In this document: positions 9,115-17,936 of the stretch, piece after piece
Layout of the letters: each line of letters begins with the position of its first letter
How positions within the stretch are numbered: position 1 is the first letter of the stretch
Source of the DNA: Streptomyces pinistramenti
GTDB lineage: Bacteria; Actinomycetota; Actinomycetes; Streptomycetales; Streptomycetaceae
Direction: 5' to 3'
NCBI RefSeq assembly: GCF_020564935.1
Contig: NZ_JAJCXB010000042.1
Location: 1-64,000, forward strand
DNA: 64,000 nucleotides
Made by a program: the position numbers and the translations under genes
Notes under the pieces: generated by a model
Database searches by the model: none
Told to the model about the DNA's origin: nothing
Seen by the model: only the letters and a program-made list of their open reading frames with translations

Positions 9115-9990
9115 TCAGGCGAGCGCGGAGTCGAGCCAGGCCGGGTCGAAGGTGCCCTCGGCGACGATCACGGCCGGTCCTGTCATCTCGACGGTGCCGT
9201 CCGGCAGTTCGGTGATCGACAGGCTGCCGCCGAGCACGTCGACGGTGTACGTGACGGGCAGGCCGGTACGTGCGGGGTCGACGCCGTCCCTGCGGGCGGT
9301 GGCGACGGCGACCGCGCAGGCGCCCGTGCCGCAGGAGCGGGTCTCGCCGGAGCCGCGCTCGTGCACCCGCATCGCCACATGGCGCGGACCGCGGTCGACG
9401 ACGAACTCGATGTTGACGCCGCCGGGATAAACCGCTGCTGGGCTGAACGGCGGCACCTCGTACAGGTCGCCCGCGTGGCCGAGGTCCTCGACGAAGGCGA
9501 CGGCGTGCGGGTTGCCCATGTTGACGTTGCGGGCCGGCCAGCTGCGGCCGCCGAGCGTGACCACGACGCCCGCGTCGGGAAGTTCGGCGCGGCCCATGGC
9601 GACCGTGACGTCCCCGGTCTTGCCGAGGTGGACCCGGCGGACACCGGCGCGGGTGGCGAAGGCGAGGTCGCCCGCCTCGGCCAGGCCGGCGTGCAGGAGG
9701 TAGCGGGCGAAGACGCGGACGCCGTTGCCGCACATCTCGGCGATCGAGCCGTCGCCGTTGCGGTAGTCCATGAACCACTCGGCCTCGTCGGCCATCGCGC
9801 GCGCCTCGGGGTGCGCGGCGGACCGTACGACCCGGAGCATGCCGTCGCCGCCGATGCCGGCCCGCCGGTCGCAGATCCGGGCGACGGCGTCCGGGGTCAT
9901 CTCCAGGAGGCCGTCCGGGTCGGGAACGATCACGAAGTCGTTCTCGGTGCCGTGGCCCTTGAGGAAGTCGATACGCGCTGCGGTGCTCAC
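9115..9990 (-). CDS. dapF: Diaminopimelate epimerase
   Basis: A 291-residue cofactor-independent racemase that converts LL- to meso-diaminopimelate for lysine synthesis; streptomycetes also put LL-DAP in the wall. Both active-site cysteines are present, one in EMCGNGVRVFARYL and one in RSCGTGACAVAVA, and the N-terminal signature KGHGTENDFVI is typical. Length is normal. It lies upstream of rshA on the same strand, with 186 nt between them, and downstream of a small membrane protein gene and miaA, an arrangement common in actinomycetes. Confidence 0.97.
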   Translation of the reverse strand: MSTAARIDFLKGHGTENDFVIVPDPDGLLEMTPDAVARICDRRAGIGGDGMLRVVRSAAHPEARAMADEAEWFMDYRNGDGSIAEMCGNGVRVFARYLLHAGLAEAGDLAFATRAGVRRVHLGKTGDVTVAMGRAELPDAGVVVTLGGRSWPARNVNMGNPHAVAFVEDLGHAGDLYEVPPFSPAAVYPGGVNIEFVVDRGPRHVAMRVHERGSGETRSCGTGACAVAVATARRDGVDPARTGLPVTYTVDVLGGSLSITELPDGTVEMTGPAVIVAEGTFDPAWLDSALA

Positions 9991-10057
9991 CCTGGAATCG
10001 TACGGGGCCTGCGGGGCGGGTGGCGTGGGCGGTCCTCCGGTGGCGGTGCCCTACGGG

Positions 10058-10627
10058 TCAGCGCAGCCGGGCGACGCGCCAGATGGCGAGGGCCGCCAGG
10101 ACCCCCACCACGGCGGTGTAGACGAGCACCACGCGCCAGTCCGCACGGCGCCCCGAGCCGCGGGCGGGCAGTCCTGGCCAGGTCTGGCCGACGCGGCGGG
10201 CGGCCATCATGCCTCCGCCGGCGGCGCAGCAGCACAGCAGCAGGCCGAGCATCGCGATCACCGCGCCGCCGTCACCGCCGAACTCGAAGGCGAGCGGGAA
10301 GGCGAACATCAGCGAGCCGAGGGTGCCGAGCGCCACGACCGGCGCGAGCTGCCACAGGCGCAGCCGCCGGGGCGGACGCAGCTCGCGGAAGGACTCGCCG
10401 CCCTCGGGCGCCGGCCGGTCCGCGTCGGGGCTGTCCGAGTCGTCCAGGGCGGCGGTGCCCGGTGCGTCCAGAATGGTGGGGTCGCCGAGCGCCGGGGGGC
10501 GGCCGACGGGGGCCGGATGCCCGTCTGTGGGGTCCGTGCGGTGCGACGCCGCGGGGTCGTCGTACGCCGCCGTGCCGGTGCCTTCCCGGTCCGGTTGCTG
10601 CGCTCTGTTACGAGGGCCGGCCTCCAT
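10058..10627 (-). CDS. Conserved hypothetical membrane protein between dapF and miaA
   Basis: A 189-residue protein of unknown function. The first ~95 residues are polar, Pro/Asp-rich and probably disordered. Three hydrophobic segments follow: about 103-123 (WQLAPVVALGTLGSLMFAF), 130-150 (VIAMLGLLLCCCAAGGGMMA, Cys-rich) and 168-185 near the C-terminus, ending in basic RVARLR. The ATG at 10627 has AGGGAGGG about 9 nt upstream and was chosen over 10684. Placement in the miaA-dapF block is the only functional clue. Confidence 0.75.
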   Translation of the reverse strand: MEAGPRNRAQQPDREGTGTAAYDDPAASHRTDPTDGHPAPVGRPPALGDPTILDAPGTAALDDSDSPDADRPAPEGGESFRELRPPRRLRLWQLAPVVALGTLGSLMFAFPLAFEFGGDGGAVIAMLGLLLCCCAAGGGMMAARRVGQTWPGLPARGSGRRADWRVVLVYTAVVGVLAALAIWRVARLR

Positions 10628-10734
10628 TGCCACGCGCCCTCCCTGCCGCAGACTGCACGCTCGATCGAAGGTCGATGATGACACGCGCGCAGGGGCCCGG
10701 ATGACGGCCGGAGCGTCCCGATGCCATGACGTGA

Positions 10735-11673
10735 TCAGGCTGTGACCGGTCGTTCGAGCAACGCCAGCGCGCGGCGGGGAAGTTCCTCCCTGTCGTCGGC
10801 CGCGCCGCTGAGCCAGTGGACCCGGGGGTCACGCCGGAACCAGGAGTCCTGGCGCCGGGCGAACCGTTTGGTGGCGCGCACGGTCTCCTCGCGGGCCTCC
10901 TGTTCGGTGCACTCCCCCGCCAGCTGCGCGAGCACCTGCTGGTAGCCAAGCGCCCGGGACGCGGTCCGGCCCTCGCGCAGTCCGGCGGCCTCCAGGGCGC
11001 GCACCTCGTCGACGAGGCCGGCCTCCCACATCCGGTCCACCCTGCGGGCGATCCGGTCGGCGAGTTCGGGCCGGTCGACGCCGACGCCGATCTGCACGGT
11101 GTCGTAGACGGCTTCGTGGCCGGGGAGGTTCGCGGTGAAGGGGCGGCCGGTGATCTCGATGACCTCCAGGGCGCGCACGATGCGGCGGCCGTTGCCGGGC
11201 AGGATCGCGGCGGCGGCCTCGGGGTCAGCGGCGGCGAGCCTGGCGTGCAGCGCGCCGCTGCCCCGCTCGGCCAGTTCGTCCTCCAGGCGGGCGCGGACGG
11301 CCGGGTCGGTGCCGGGGAATTCGAGGGTGTCGATGGCACCGCGCACGTAGAGGCCGGAGCCGCCCACGAGGACGGGGGTGCGGCCATCGGCGAGCAGCCG
11401 GTCGATCTCGGCGCGGGCCAGCCGCTGGTACTCGGCGACGTTGGCGGCCCGGGTGACGTCCCAGACGTCCAGGAGACGGTGCGGTACACCCTGCTGCTCC
11501 TGAGGAGTCAGCTTGGCCGTGCCGATGTCCATGCCGCGGTAGAGCTGCATGGAGTCGGCGTTGATCACCTCGCCGCCCAACTGCCGGGCGAGTGCGACGC
11601 CCAGATCGGACTTTCCGGCCGCGGTGGGGCCGACGACGGCGATGACCCGCGGAGCGGGAACTGCGGTGTTCAC
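10735..11673 (-). CDS. miaA: tRNA dimethylallyltransferase MiaA
   Basis: Transfers the dimethylallyl group to the N6 of A37 in tRNAs reading UNN codons, the step before MiaB methylthiolation. P-loop GPTAAGKSD at the N-terminus, then INADSMQLYRGMDIGTAK and VGGSGLYVRGAID, all diagnostic. The GTG at 11673 gives 312 residues, the usual family length; a longer frame from another GTG at 11730 lacks a ribosome binding site. The SD before 11673 is weak. In Streptomyces MiaA also matters for decoding the rare UUA (bldA) codon. Divergent from the small acidic protein gene at 11857. Confidence 0.95.
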   Translation of the reverse strand: MNTAVPAPRVIAVVGPTAAGKSDLGVALARQLGGEVINADSMQLYRGMDIGTAKLTPQEQQGVPHRLLDVWDVTRAANVAEYQRLARAEIDRLLADGRTPVLVGGSGLYVRGAIDTLEFPGTDPAVRARLEDELAERGSGALHARLAAADPEAAAAILPGNGRRIVRALEVIEITGRPFTANLPGHEAVYDTVQIGVGVDRPELADRIARRVDRMWEAGLVDEVRALEAAGLREGRTASRALGYQQVLAQLAGECTEQEAREETVRATKRFARRQDSWFRRDPRVHWLSGAADDREELPRRALALLERPVTA

Positions 11674-11856
11674 GGCGCCAGTCTCGCAAACATCGGGCAC
11701 CGACCCCGAATGAGCGACGTGACGGGGCACCTACGGAGGTCGTTGCCTGTTGCGGGATCCCGGGCATCGGCGTGCGGCCGGCGCCCCGTGGGCGGCGCAA
11801 GGGCACGCCCCGGGCGGCGCGGGAAATCCGCCACATCGGTAGGGGTTGGAGCAGAT

Positions 11857-12309
11857 ATGGGTGTTTTTTCGCGGTTCTCCTGGTTCGGTCGGCGTCCGTC
11901 CGGATCCTCACCGGAGGAAGCGGCCGCACCGGCCGTGACCGCCACGGAGGAAACCGGTGACGACACCGGGGCCGCGGGGGACACCGAGGGCCAGGAAAGC
12001 GCCGCGGGCCAGGAAAGCACCACGGATTCCGGGCGCAGCGAGGAGACCGCGTCCGAGGCGGCCGAGGAGCCTGCGAAGGCGCCGGAGCCGGCGGCCGCGG
12101 TAGGCGGGAGCGAAGAAGCCGGGGCAGGAGAGGGCGAGCCCGGAAAGGACGGAACCGGAGCGGGCGCGACCGGGAAGGAAGAGGCCGCCGAGGCCGGATC
12201 CGCGGAAGCCGGGTCCGCCGAGGAAGGGGCCGAGGGCACCGGGATTCCCCGGCAGCAGTCCGCCGCTGCGGCGGCCGACCGGGAGGCCGGTGACGGCGCC
12301 CGTAAGTAG
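11857..12309 (+). CDS. Small acidic, low-complexity protein of unknown function
   Basis: A 150-residue protein. A short conserved-looking N-terminus MGVFSRFSWFGRR, basic and aromatic, is followed by a long tail made mostly of Glu, Ala, Gly, Thr and Ser, almost certainly disordered and strongly acidic. GGAG lies 6 nt before the ATG. Streptomycetes carry similar short MGxFSR proteins, but I know no function. It is divergent from miaA and ends before a strong terminator. Confidence 0.6.
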   Translation: MGVFSRFSWFGRRPSGSSPEEAAAPAVTATEETGDDTGAAGDTEGQESAAGQESTTDSGRSEETASEAAEEPAKAPEPAAAVGGSEEAGAGEGEPGKDGTGAGATGKEEAAEAGSAEAGSAEEGAEGTGIPRQQSAAAAADREAGDGARK

Positions 12310-12445
12310 GCGGCGACGGGCGGCGGCGCCCACGGGGCCTGCACCGCCCGTCACGCCCGCCGGCAGCCCCGCAAGGGCCGCGCCGCTGAGTCCGCCACGG
12401 ACGGCCCGGCACCACGCGCCCGGCCCGGGAGCCCCCGCACCACGC

Positions 12446-12478
12446 GAACGGCCGCGAGCACCCCGCTCGCGGCCGTTC
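12446..12478. terminator. Bidirectional terminator
   Basis: A perfect 14-bp inverted repeat (12446-12459 and 12465-12478; arm GAACGGCCGCGAGC) with loop ACCCC. It separates the acidic protein gene from the convergent LigB-like gene. Confidence 0.85.
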
Positions 12479-12511
12479 CCGCTGCTGTGCCCGTGCCGGC
12501 GGCCGGTGGGC

Positions 12512-13225
12512 CTAGGACCACGCCGCGACGAAGTACCCCACCCCGTACGGCGCCTGGTCGTACAGCAGCTCGCCGCGGAGCGGGGTGCCTGCTTGGGCGG
12601 CGCCCGCGAGGACCTGCCAGCAGGCCCGGCCCGACGCCTTGAGTCCGGCGGCCAGCTCTTCGTCCAGCGCGGTCAGCGCGTCGGTGTCGGCGGCGCCCAG
12701 GGCACGGGCCACCTCGGCGTCGAAGGGCTCGGCCCGTTCGTCGAAGTAGCCGGGCGCCTTCACCGTGCGGCAGGCGCTGCCGTCGCCCATCACGAGCAGC
12801 GCCACGCGGGCCGATGAGACGGCGATCTCGCGGCCGACCGGCAGGCAGCGGTCCCGGGACAGCGGCTCCCCCACCCCCAGCCCCTCGACGGGTGCGTCGG
12901 CCCAGTCCGTACGGGAGAGCAGCCAGGCGCCGACGGCGAGCGAGGGCGGCAGCGGGCGTTCCGGGGTTCGTTCCGCCGCGCCCAGGCGCACCTCGGCCGG
13001 CACGCCGAAATCGCGGAAGGAGCCGGTGGCGCCCTGCGGGTACGGGCCGCGTCCTGCCTGTTCCGCGGGACCGATGACGACCAGCCGGTCGGGCCGGGCG
13101 GCGGCGAGCACGCCGACCGCGTCGAAGCAGGCGGCGCGCAGGCTGTCCAGCTCGGCGGCGGCGCCGGAGGCGACCTCGGGGACGAGCAGGGGCGGGCACG
13201 GGCACAGGGCAGCGGCTACGAGCAT
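12512..13225 (-). CDS. Class III extradiol dioxygenase (LigB)-like protein
   Basis: A 237-residue protein resembling the LigB/MEMO superfamily that streptomycetes keep next to miaB. The N-terminus MLVAAALCPCPPLLVPEVA is typical of this actinobacterial group. Bona fide extradiol dioxygenases bind Fe(II) through two His and a Glu; few histidines are visible here, so catalysis is doubtful. ATG 13225 is preferred because conservation begins there; an in-frame GTG at 13255 is possible and has no better SD. Function unknown. Confidence 0.82.
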   Translation of the reverse strand: MLVAAALCPCPPLLVPEVASGAAAELDSLRAACFDAVGVLAAARPDRLVVIGPAEQAGRGPYPQGATGSFRDFGVPAEVRLGAAERTPERPLPPSLAVGAWLLSRTDWADAPVEGLGVGEPLSRDRCLPVGREIAVSSARVALLVMGDGSACRTVKAPGYFDERAEPFDAEVARALGAADTDALTALDEELAAGLKASGRACWQVLAGAAQAGTPLRGELLYDQAPYGVGYFVAAWS

Positions 13226-13264
13226 GCCACGCAGCGTAACTCCCGCCCCGATCACGCCGGTCCG

Positions 13265-13290
13265 CCGCTCCGCCTCGCGGGGCGGAGCGG
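13265..13290 (-). terminator. Hairpin downstream of miaB
   Basis: Perfect 10-bp inverted repeat CCGCTCCGCC / GGCGGAGCGG (13265-13274, 13281-13290) with a 6-nt loop, lying between the miaB stop and the start of the LigB-like gene. No T tract, as usual in streptomycetes. Confidence 0.55.
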
Positions 13291-13301
13291 CCCGGGTGGG
13301 G

Positions 13302-14819
13302 TCAGCTGCAGCCGCAGCCCGGTGCGGCTGCCGGTGCGGGCGCCGGGGCTCCGACCGTCGGGAGGCCCAGCATCACGCCCGTGGACTGCGGCGCGGGGGC
13401 GGCGTTGCGCTTCTCCCAGGCGTCGCCCGCGCGGGTGCGGCGTACGGAGGTGGTGGGGCCCTCGGCAAGGAGGTGGTGCGGGGCGGCGTAGGTGATGTCC
13501 ACGGTCACCATGTCGCCGGGGCGTACCGGCTCATCGGGGCGGGTGAAGTGGACGAGGCGGTTGTCGGGCGCGCGGCCGGACAGGCGGCGGGTCGCGTCGT
13601 CCTTGCGCCCCTCGCCCTCCGCGACCAGGACCTCCAGGGTGCGTCCGACCTGCTTCTTGTTCTCCTCCCAGGAGATCTCCTCCTGGAGGGCCACCAGGCG
13701 TTCGTAGCGCTCCTGGACGACGGCCTTGGGGATCTGGTCGTCCATGTCGGCCGCCGGGGTTCCGGGGCGCTTGGAGTACTGGAAGGTGAACGCCTGGGCG
13801 AAGCGGGACTCGCGGACCGTGTGCAGGGTCTGCTCGAAGTCCTCGTCGCTCTCGCCGGGGAAGCCGACGATGATGTCGGTCGACAGGGCGGCGTCCGGCA
13901 TCGCGGCGCGCACCTTCCCGATGATGCCGAGGTAGCGCTCCTGGCGGTAGGAGCGGCGCATGGCCTTGAGGACCCGGTCGGAGCCGGACTGGAGCGGCAT
14001 GTGCAGCTGCGGCATGACGTTGGGAGTCTCGGCCATGGCGGCGATGACGTCGTCGGTGAAGTCGCGGGGGTGCGGGGAGGTGAAGCGGACCCGCTCCAGG
14101 CCCTCGATCTTTCCGCAGGCGCGCAGCAGCTTGCTGAACGCCTCGCGGTCGCCGATGTCGGAGCCGTAGGCGTTGACGTTCTGGCCGAGCAGGGTGATCT
14201 CGCTGACGCCCTCGGCGACCAGTGCCTCGACCTCGGCGAGGATGTCGCCGGGCCGCCGGTCCTTCTCCTTGCCGCGCAGCGCGGGGACGATGCAGAAGGT
14301 GCAGGTGTTGTTGCAGCCGACGGAGATGGAGACCCAGGCCGCGTAGGCGCTCTCGCGGCGGGTGGGGAGGGTCGAGGGGAAGGCTTCGAGGGATTCGGCG
14401 ATCTCGACCTGCGCCTCTTCCTGGACGCGGGCGCGCTCCAGGAGGACCGGCAGCTTCCCGATGTTGTGCGTCCCGAAGACCACGTCGACCCAGGGGGCCT
14501 TCTTGACGATGGTGTCGCGGTCCTTCTGGGCGAGGCAGCCGCCGACGGCGATCTGCATGCCGGGCCGTCCGGCCTTCTTCGGGGCGAGCTGGCCGAGGTT
14601 GCCGTAGAGCCGGTTGTCGGCGTTCTCCCGCACCGCGCAGGTGTTGAAGACGACGACATCGGCGCCGTCGGCGTCCTTGGGCGCGGGAACGTATCCGGCG
14701 TCCTCCAGGAGGCCCGACAGCCGCTCGGAGTCGTGGACGTTCATCTGGCACCCGTAGGTGCGGATCTCGTAACTTCGCTGAACGCCCACGCCATGGCTCC
14801 GGTCACTGCTGCTGGTCAT
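13302..14819 (-). CDS. miaB: tRNA-2-methylthio-N6-dimethylallyladenosine synthase MiaB
   Basis: A 505-residue radical-SAM methylthiotransferase that adds the 2-methylthio group to i6A37 made by MiaA. N-terminal UPF0004 domain with cluster-binding cysteines (IRTYGCQMNVHDSERL, VVFNTCAVRENADNR, VGGCLAQKD), radical-SAM domain with CNNTCTFCIVP, and a C-terminal TRAM RNA-binding domain. The tail after TRAM is an Ala/Pro stretch ending PGCGCS, an unusual cysteine-rich terminus. Start ATG 14819. Same strand as the LigB-like gene downstream, separated by a hairpin. Confidence 0.97.
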   Translation of the reverse strand: MTSSSDRSHGVGVQRSYEIRTYGCQMNVHDSERLSGLLEDAGYVPAPKDADGADVVVFNTCAVRENADNRLYGNLGQLAPKKAGRPGMQIAVGGCLAQKDRDTIVKKAPWVDVVFGTHNIGKLPVLLERARVQEEAQVEIAESLEAFPSTLPTRRESAYAAWVSISVGCNNTCTFCIVPALRGKEKDRRPGDILAEVEALVAEGVSEITLLGQNVNAYGSDIGDREAFSKLLRACGKIEGLERVRFTSPHPRDFTDDVIAAMAETPNVMPQLHMPLQSGSDRVLKAMRRSYRQERYLGIIGKVRAAMPDAALSTDIIVGFPGESDEDFEQTLHTVRESRFAQAFTFQYSKRPGTPAADMDDQIPKAVVQERYERLVALQEEISWEENKKQVGRTLEVLVAEGEGRKDDATRRLSGRAPDNRLVHFTRPDEPVRPGDMVTVDITYAAPHHLLAEGPTTSVRRTRAGDAWEKRNAAPAPQSTGVMLGLPTVGAPAPAPAAAPGCGCS

Positions 14820-14875
14820 CCCTCAAGGGTAAGGGGGCGCGGGGAGCGCACTTTCCCGGGCGGCCGGGACAGGGG

Positions 14876-16213
14876 TCAGCCCCGCAGCGTCAGCGGCAGC
14901 TGGGCGCCGTTCAGGTAGTGGTCGCCGATGTCGCGGAACCTGCGGGGAGAGGCTTCCCGTGCCGTCAGGACGCGGGCGTTGCGCCAGAACCTGTCGAGAC
15001 CGGGGTCGTCGGCGAAAGGGGCCGCGCCTTCGGTGAGTTCCAGGAGGCGGGTGGTGATGTGCAGGGCGGAGCGGTGGGTGACGGCTTCGGCGGCGGCGAC
15101 GAGGACGGCGATCTCGGCGCGCTCCTCGACACCGAGCCCCTGCCCCGCGAGCAGGCCGCCGGCCAGGGCCCGGGTCGCGGGTTCGGCGACGGAGGCGGCG
15201 GCGTGTGCGGCGGTGACCAGCTCCCCGTAGTGGAGCAGGAGGTAGGGATCGCCGCCCGGCCCGGTCTCGCAGACGCTGCCGTCCGGCTCGACGGCGGCCC
15301 AGACGGGCGGGGCGCCGCGGCGGATGACGTCGCGCGCCTCGGCCAGCGCGCCTTCCGCGATGCCCAGGCCGACGTGGACGAGAGCGAGCCGCAGCGCCAG
15401 GGGGGCGAGCGTGGCACGGGGCGGTACGTCGTGCTCGTCACGCGGCACGGTGGCCACCACGTCGTGCGGGGGGACGGGGACGCCGTCGAAGCGGACGGTG
15501 CCGGCGCCGGTGAGCCGCTGCCCCAGCCGGTCGTGGGCCGGGTCGACCGTCGCGCGGGGGTGGTACGGATCCACGGCCACGATGACCGATTCGCCGGTGC
15601 GGGCGTCCGGTGCGCCGATGAGCAGCCGGTCGGCGACGGTGACACCAGCGGCGAAGGACTTCTGTCCGTCGAGGACGTAGCCGTCGCCGGCCGGGGTGAG
15701 CGTCAGGCCGACGTCCGCTTCCGGTGTGCGGTCGGCGTCCGGCAGGCTCACGTCCCCGGCCCACAGCCAGCGTCCGTCGAGTGCCCGGCGTTCCACGCCC
15801 CGGGCACTTTCCGGGGTGCCGAAGAGGCGGGCGCTCCAGGACAGGACGTAGTGGCGGGCGAGCAGTTCACCGATGGAGCCGTCGGCGGCGGCGATCTCGC
15901 GGAGGGCCGCGCAGGCCGTCCGCCAGTCGGCTCCGGTGCCGGTGGCGGGCGGGGTCAGCAGGGCCGGCAGGCCGGCCTCGCGCAGCCGTCCGGCCTCGTC
16001 GTGGGGAGGCTTGCCCGCCCGGTCGCGGGCGAGTGCGTCGACGGCGAGATCGTCGGCGACCTCGTGGATGACGCGGGCCCAGGTCCCGTCGTCCGCTGGG
16101 GTGTTGGGGCGGGGCGCTGCGGGGGCGAGCTCTTGCGGCGTGGCGCCGGTCACCGTCCCTGCGGGGGTGGCCGGGGCGTGACGCGCGGCCTTGGCACGGC
16201 TCGTGCGGGGCAC
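14876..16213 (-). CDS. Acyl-CoA dehydrogenase-fold flavin monooxygenase, DszC/SfnB-like
   Basis: A 445-residue flavoprotein of the acyl-CoA dehydrogenase fold, nearest by eye to the DszC/SfnB branch of FMN-dependent monooxygenases that oxidise organosulfur compounds. Visible: N-terminal helical domain (LREIAAADGSIGELLARHYVLSW), middle beta domain (YVLDGQKSFAAGVTVADRLL) and C-terminal helices (AAEAVTHRSALHITTRLLELT). The catalytic Glu of true acyl-CoA dehydrogenases is not evident. The first ~40 residues are extra and disordered. Upstream sit a palindrome (16244-16266) and an Rrf2 regulator; both suggest regulated sulfur scavenging. A flavin reductase partner is not encoded nearby. Confidence 0.83.
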   Translation of the reverse strand: MPRTSRAKAARHAPATPAGTVTGATPQELAPAAPRPNTPADDGTWARVIHEVADDLAVDALARDRAGKPPHDEAGRLREAGLPALLTPPATGTGADWRTACAALREIAAADGSIGELLARHYVLSWSARLFGTPESARGVERRALDGRWLWAGDVSLPDADRTPEADVGLTLTPAGDGYVLDGQKSFAAGVTVADRLLIGAPDARTGESVIVAVDPYHPRATVDPAHDRLGQRLTGAGTVRFDGVPVPPHDVVATVPRDEHDVPPRATLAPLALRLALVHVGLGIAEGALAEARDVIRRGAPPVWAAVEPDGSVCETGPGGDPYLLLHYGELVTAAHAAASVAEPATRALAGGLLAGQGLGVEERAEIAVLVAAAEAVTHRSALHITTRLLELTEGAAPFADDPGLDRFWRNARVLTAREASPRRFRDIGDHYLNGAQLPLTLRG

Positions 16214-16243
16214 GTGCGCCTCCTCCCGGATGCGTTTCCCAGT

Positions 16244-16266
16244 TTCCCCACTGAATTAGTAGGGAA
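16244..16266. promoter_or_regulatory. Palindromic operator upstream of the DszC-like gene
   Basis: A 23-nt near-perfect palindrome: outer arms TTCCC / GGGAA and inner arms ACT / AGT around an AATT core, with 9 of 11 base pairs matching. It sits 31 nt upstream of the DszC-like start, just after the Rrf2 gene, in an AT-rich patch unusual for this genome. Most simply it is the binding site of the adjacent Rrf2 protein. Confidence 0.6.
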
Positions 16267-16345
16267 TCAGAGAATGCGGTGCCGAATCCCGTCAGAGCAA
16301 GAGGAGTTCAAGGGTTGGACAGCACCGTCTTGCCATCCGGACGCG

Positions 16346-16804
16346 TTACGGGTTCGTCCACGCCTCGGGGGCCTCGGCCAGTTCGGACACCTCGCCGGGC
16401 AGCTCGGACGCGGCGACGTCGGCGAGTGAGACGCCTTCCAGAATCTGACGCACGTTGGCCCGCAGCGCGATCCACAGCGGCAGCAACGACCGCGCAGGCC
16501 CTGAGTACGCCAACTCCGGCGGGCGGACGCCGCGTACCGACACCAGAGGGCCCTCCATGACCCGGATGACGTCCGCGATGCTGATGTCCTGCGCGTCCTT
16601 GGCCAGCCGGTAACCACCGCTGCCACCACGCCTGCTGACGACGAGGCCCCCGCGGCGCATGTCGTTGAGGATGCCCTCCAGGAATTTGTGCGGGATGTCC
16701 TGGGCATCGGCGATGGCCTCGGCCTTCAGCGGACCCGTCTCCCCGGCCGCCGCGAGCTGCAGCGCGGCCCGCACCGCATAGTCCGCCCTGGCTGAGATCC
16801 GCAT
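16346..16804 (-). CDS. Rrf2-family transcriptional regulator (CymR-like, without cysteines)
   Basis: A 152-residue winged-helix regulator. MRISARADYAVRAALQLA, the helix IPHKFLEGILNDMRRGG and the wing SRRGGSGGYRLAKD are diagnostic. There is no cysteine at all, so it cannot bind an Fe-S cluster as IscR or NsrR do; it is closer to CymR, which senses sulfur status through O-acetylserine sulfhydrylase. The ATG at 16804 lies 5 nt after GATAATG, a possible -10, and no SD is seen, so the transcript may be leaderless. It is co-directional with the DszC-like gene and a palindrome lies between them. Confidence 0.9.
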   Translation of the reverse strand: MRISARADYAVRAALQLAAAGETGPLKAEAIADAQDIPHKFLEGILNDMRRGGLVVSRRGGSGGYRLAKDAQDISIADVIRVMEGPLVSVRGVRPPELAYSGPARSLLPLWIALRANVRQILEGVSLADVAASELPGEVSELAEAPEAWTNP

Positions 16805-16925
16805 ACCGGCATTATCGCGCAGCGGCCAGGCCGGGCCGCCCGCCGGGCCCGCCCGCCGCAGCGCCCGCCCACGCGGCTCGCGCGGAAGTCTTCCGGGGCC
16901 CCGCAGGTGCTGGCAGTATCCGCTC

Positions 16926-17924
16926 ATGGTCACCGCACTCGCCCGCCCCGCCGGCCGCCGCACGCTCCGCGTCGCGGCCGCCGTCCTGGTCGTGCTCGGA
17001 CTGCTCCTGTGGTGGCTGCTGTCCCCGGGCTCCGCACCGTCGCGCGGCGGGCAGGTGACGCTGGCGACCGGCGTGCCGACCGGCGTGTACGCACGCTACG
17101 GGGAGCTGCTCCAGCAGGATCTGGCGCACGACATGCCGGACCTCGACCTGCGGCTGACGCGCAGCGAGGGCTCGGTCGACAACCTGCGCCAACTGGCCTC
17201 CGGGAGAGCCGCGTTCACCATCGCGACCGCCGACGCGGTCTCCGATTACCAGGCCCGTGGAGAGAAGGGCGCGGGCTCGCTGCGGGCCTGCGCGCGGCTG
17301 TACGACGACTACATGCAGCTGGTGGTGCCCAAGACGTCGCGGCTGCGCTCGGCGACGGAACTGGGCGGGCTGCGGGTGGGGGTGGGCGCCGACGGTTCGG
17401 GGGTCCAGCTGATCACCCGGCGGCTCATGAAGGCCGCGGGCCTGGACTTCGACACGGACATCGAGCCGGTGCGGGTCGGCATCGACCGGATGCCCGAGCT
17501 GCTGCGGACGGGAAAGCTGGACGCCTTCTTCTGGTCCGGCGGGCTGCCCACCGCCGCCGTGCAGCATCTGGAGGACCGCTTCCCGGTGCGGCTGGTCCAG
17601 CTCGGCGACCTGCTCGGCGCGCTGCACCGGCAGGGCCCTCCGACCCGTTACTACCGGGCCGCGGTGATGCCGGCCGACGCCTATCCGCGGGCCCAGGACG
17701 GGCAGACGGTGAAGACGATCGCAGTGGCGAATCTGCTGGTGACGACGGACCGGGAGGGCGCAGCCCGCACGGAGGGCATCACCCGGACCGTCATCAACAG
17801 CCGGGACGCGATCGGGCGGCAGGTGCACGCCGCCCAGCGGGTGGACCTGCGGACGGCGGTGTTCACCGATCCGCTGCCGCTCCACGAGGGGGCCCGGCGC
17901 TACTACGTGTCGGCGAAACCCTGA
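16926..17924 (+). CDS. TAXI-family TRAP transporter solute-binding protein
   Basis: A 332-residue exported binding protein. N-terminal basic region then a hydrophobic anchor (AAVLVVLGLLLWWLL, residues about 20-34) without a lipobox cysteine, so an uncleaved membrane anchor is likely. The TAXI fold is shown by TLATGVPTGVYARYGELL, GRAAFTIATADAVSDY and LDAFFWSGGLPTAAV. Family members bind small carboxylates such as glutamate and pass them to a DctQM permease, but no permease lies in the window, so it may be a sensor partner or an orphan. Convergent with the helicase gene. Confidence 0.9.
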   Translation: MVTALARPAGRRTLRVAAAVLVVLGLLLWWLLSPGSAPSRGGQVTLATGVPTGVYARYGELLQQDLAHDMPDLDLRLTRSEGSVDNLRQLASGRAAFTIATADAVSDYQARGEKGAGSLRACARLYDDYMQLVVPKTSRLRSATELGGLRVGVGADGSGVQLITRRLMKAAGLDFDTDIEPVRVGIDRMPELLRTGKLDAFFWSGGLPTAAVQHLEDRFPVRLVQLGDLLGALHRQGPPTRYYRAAVMPADAYPRAQDGQTVKTIAVANLLVTTDREGAARTEGITRTVINSRDAIGRQVHAAQRVDLRTAVFTDPLPLHEGARRYYVSAKP

Positions 17925-17936
17925 GTGCGGACAGCA

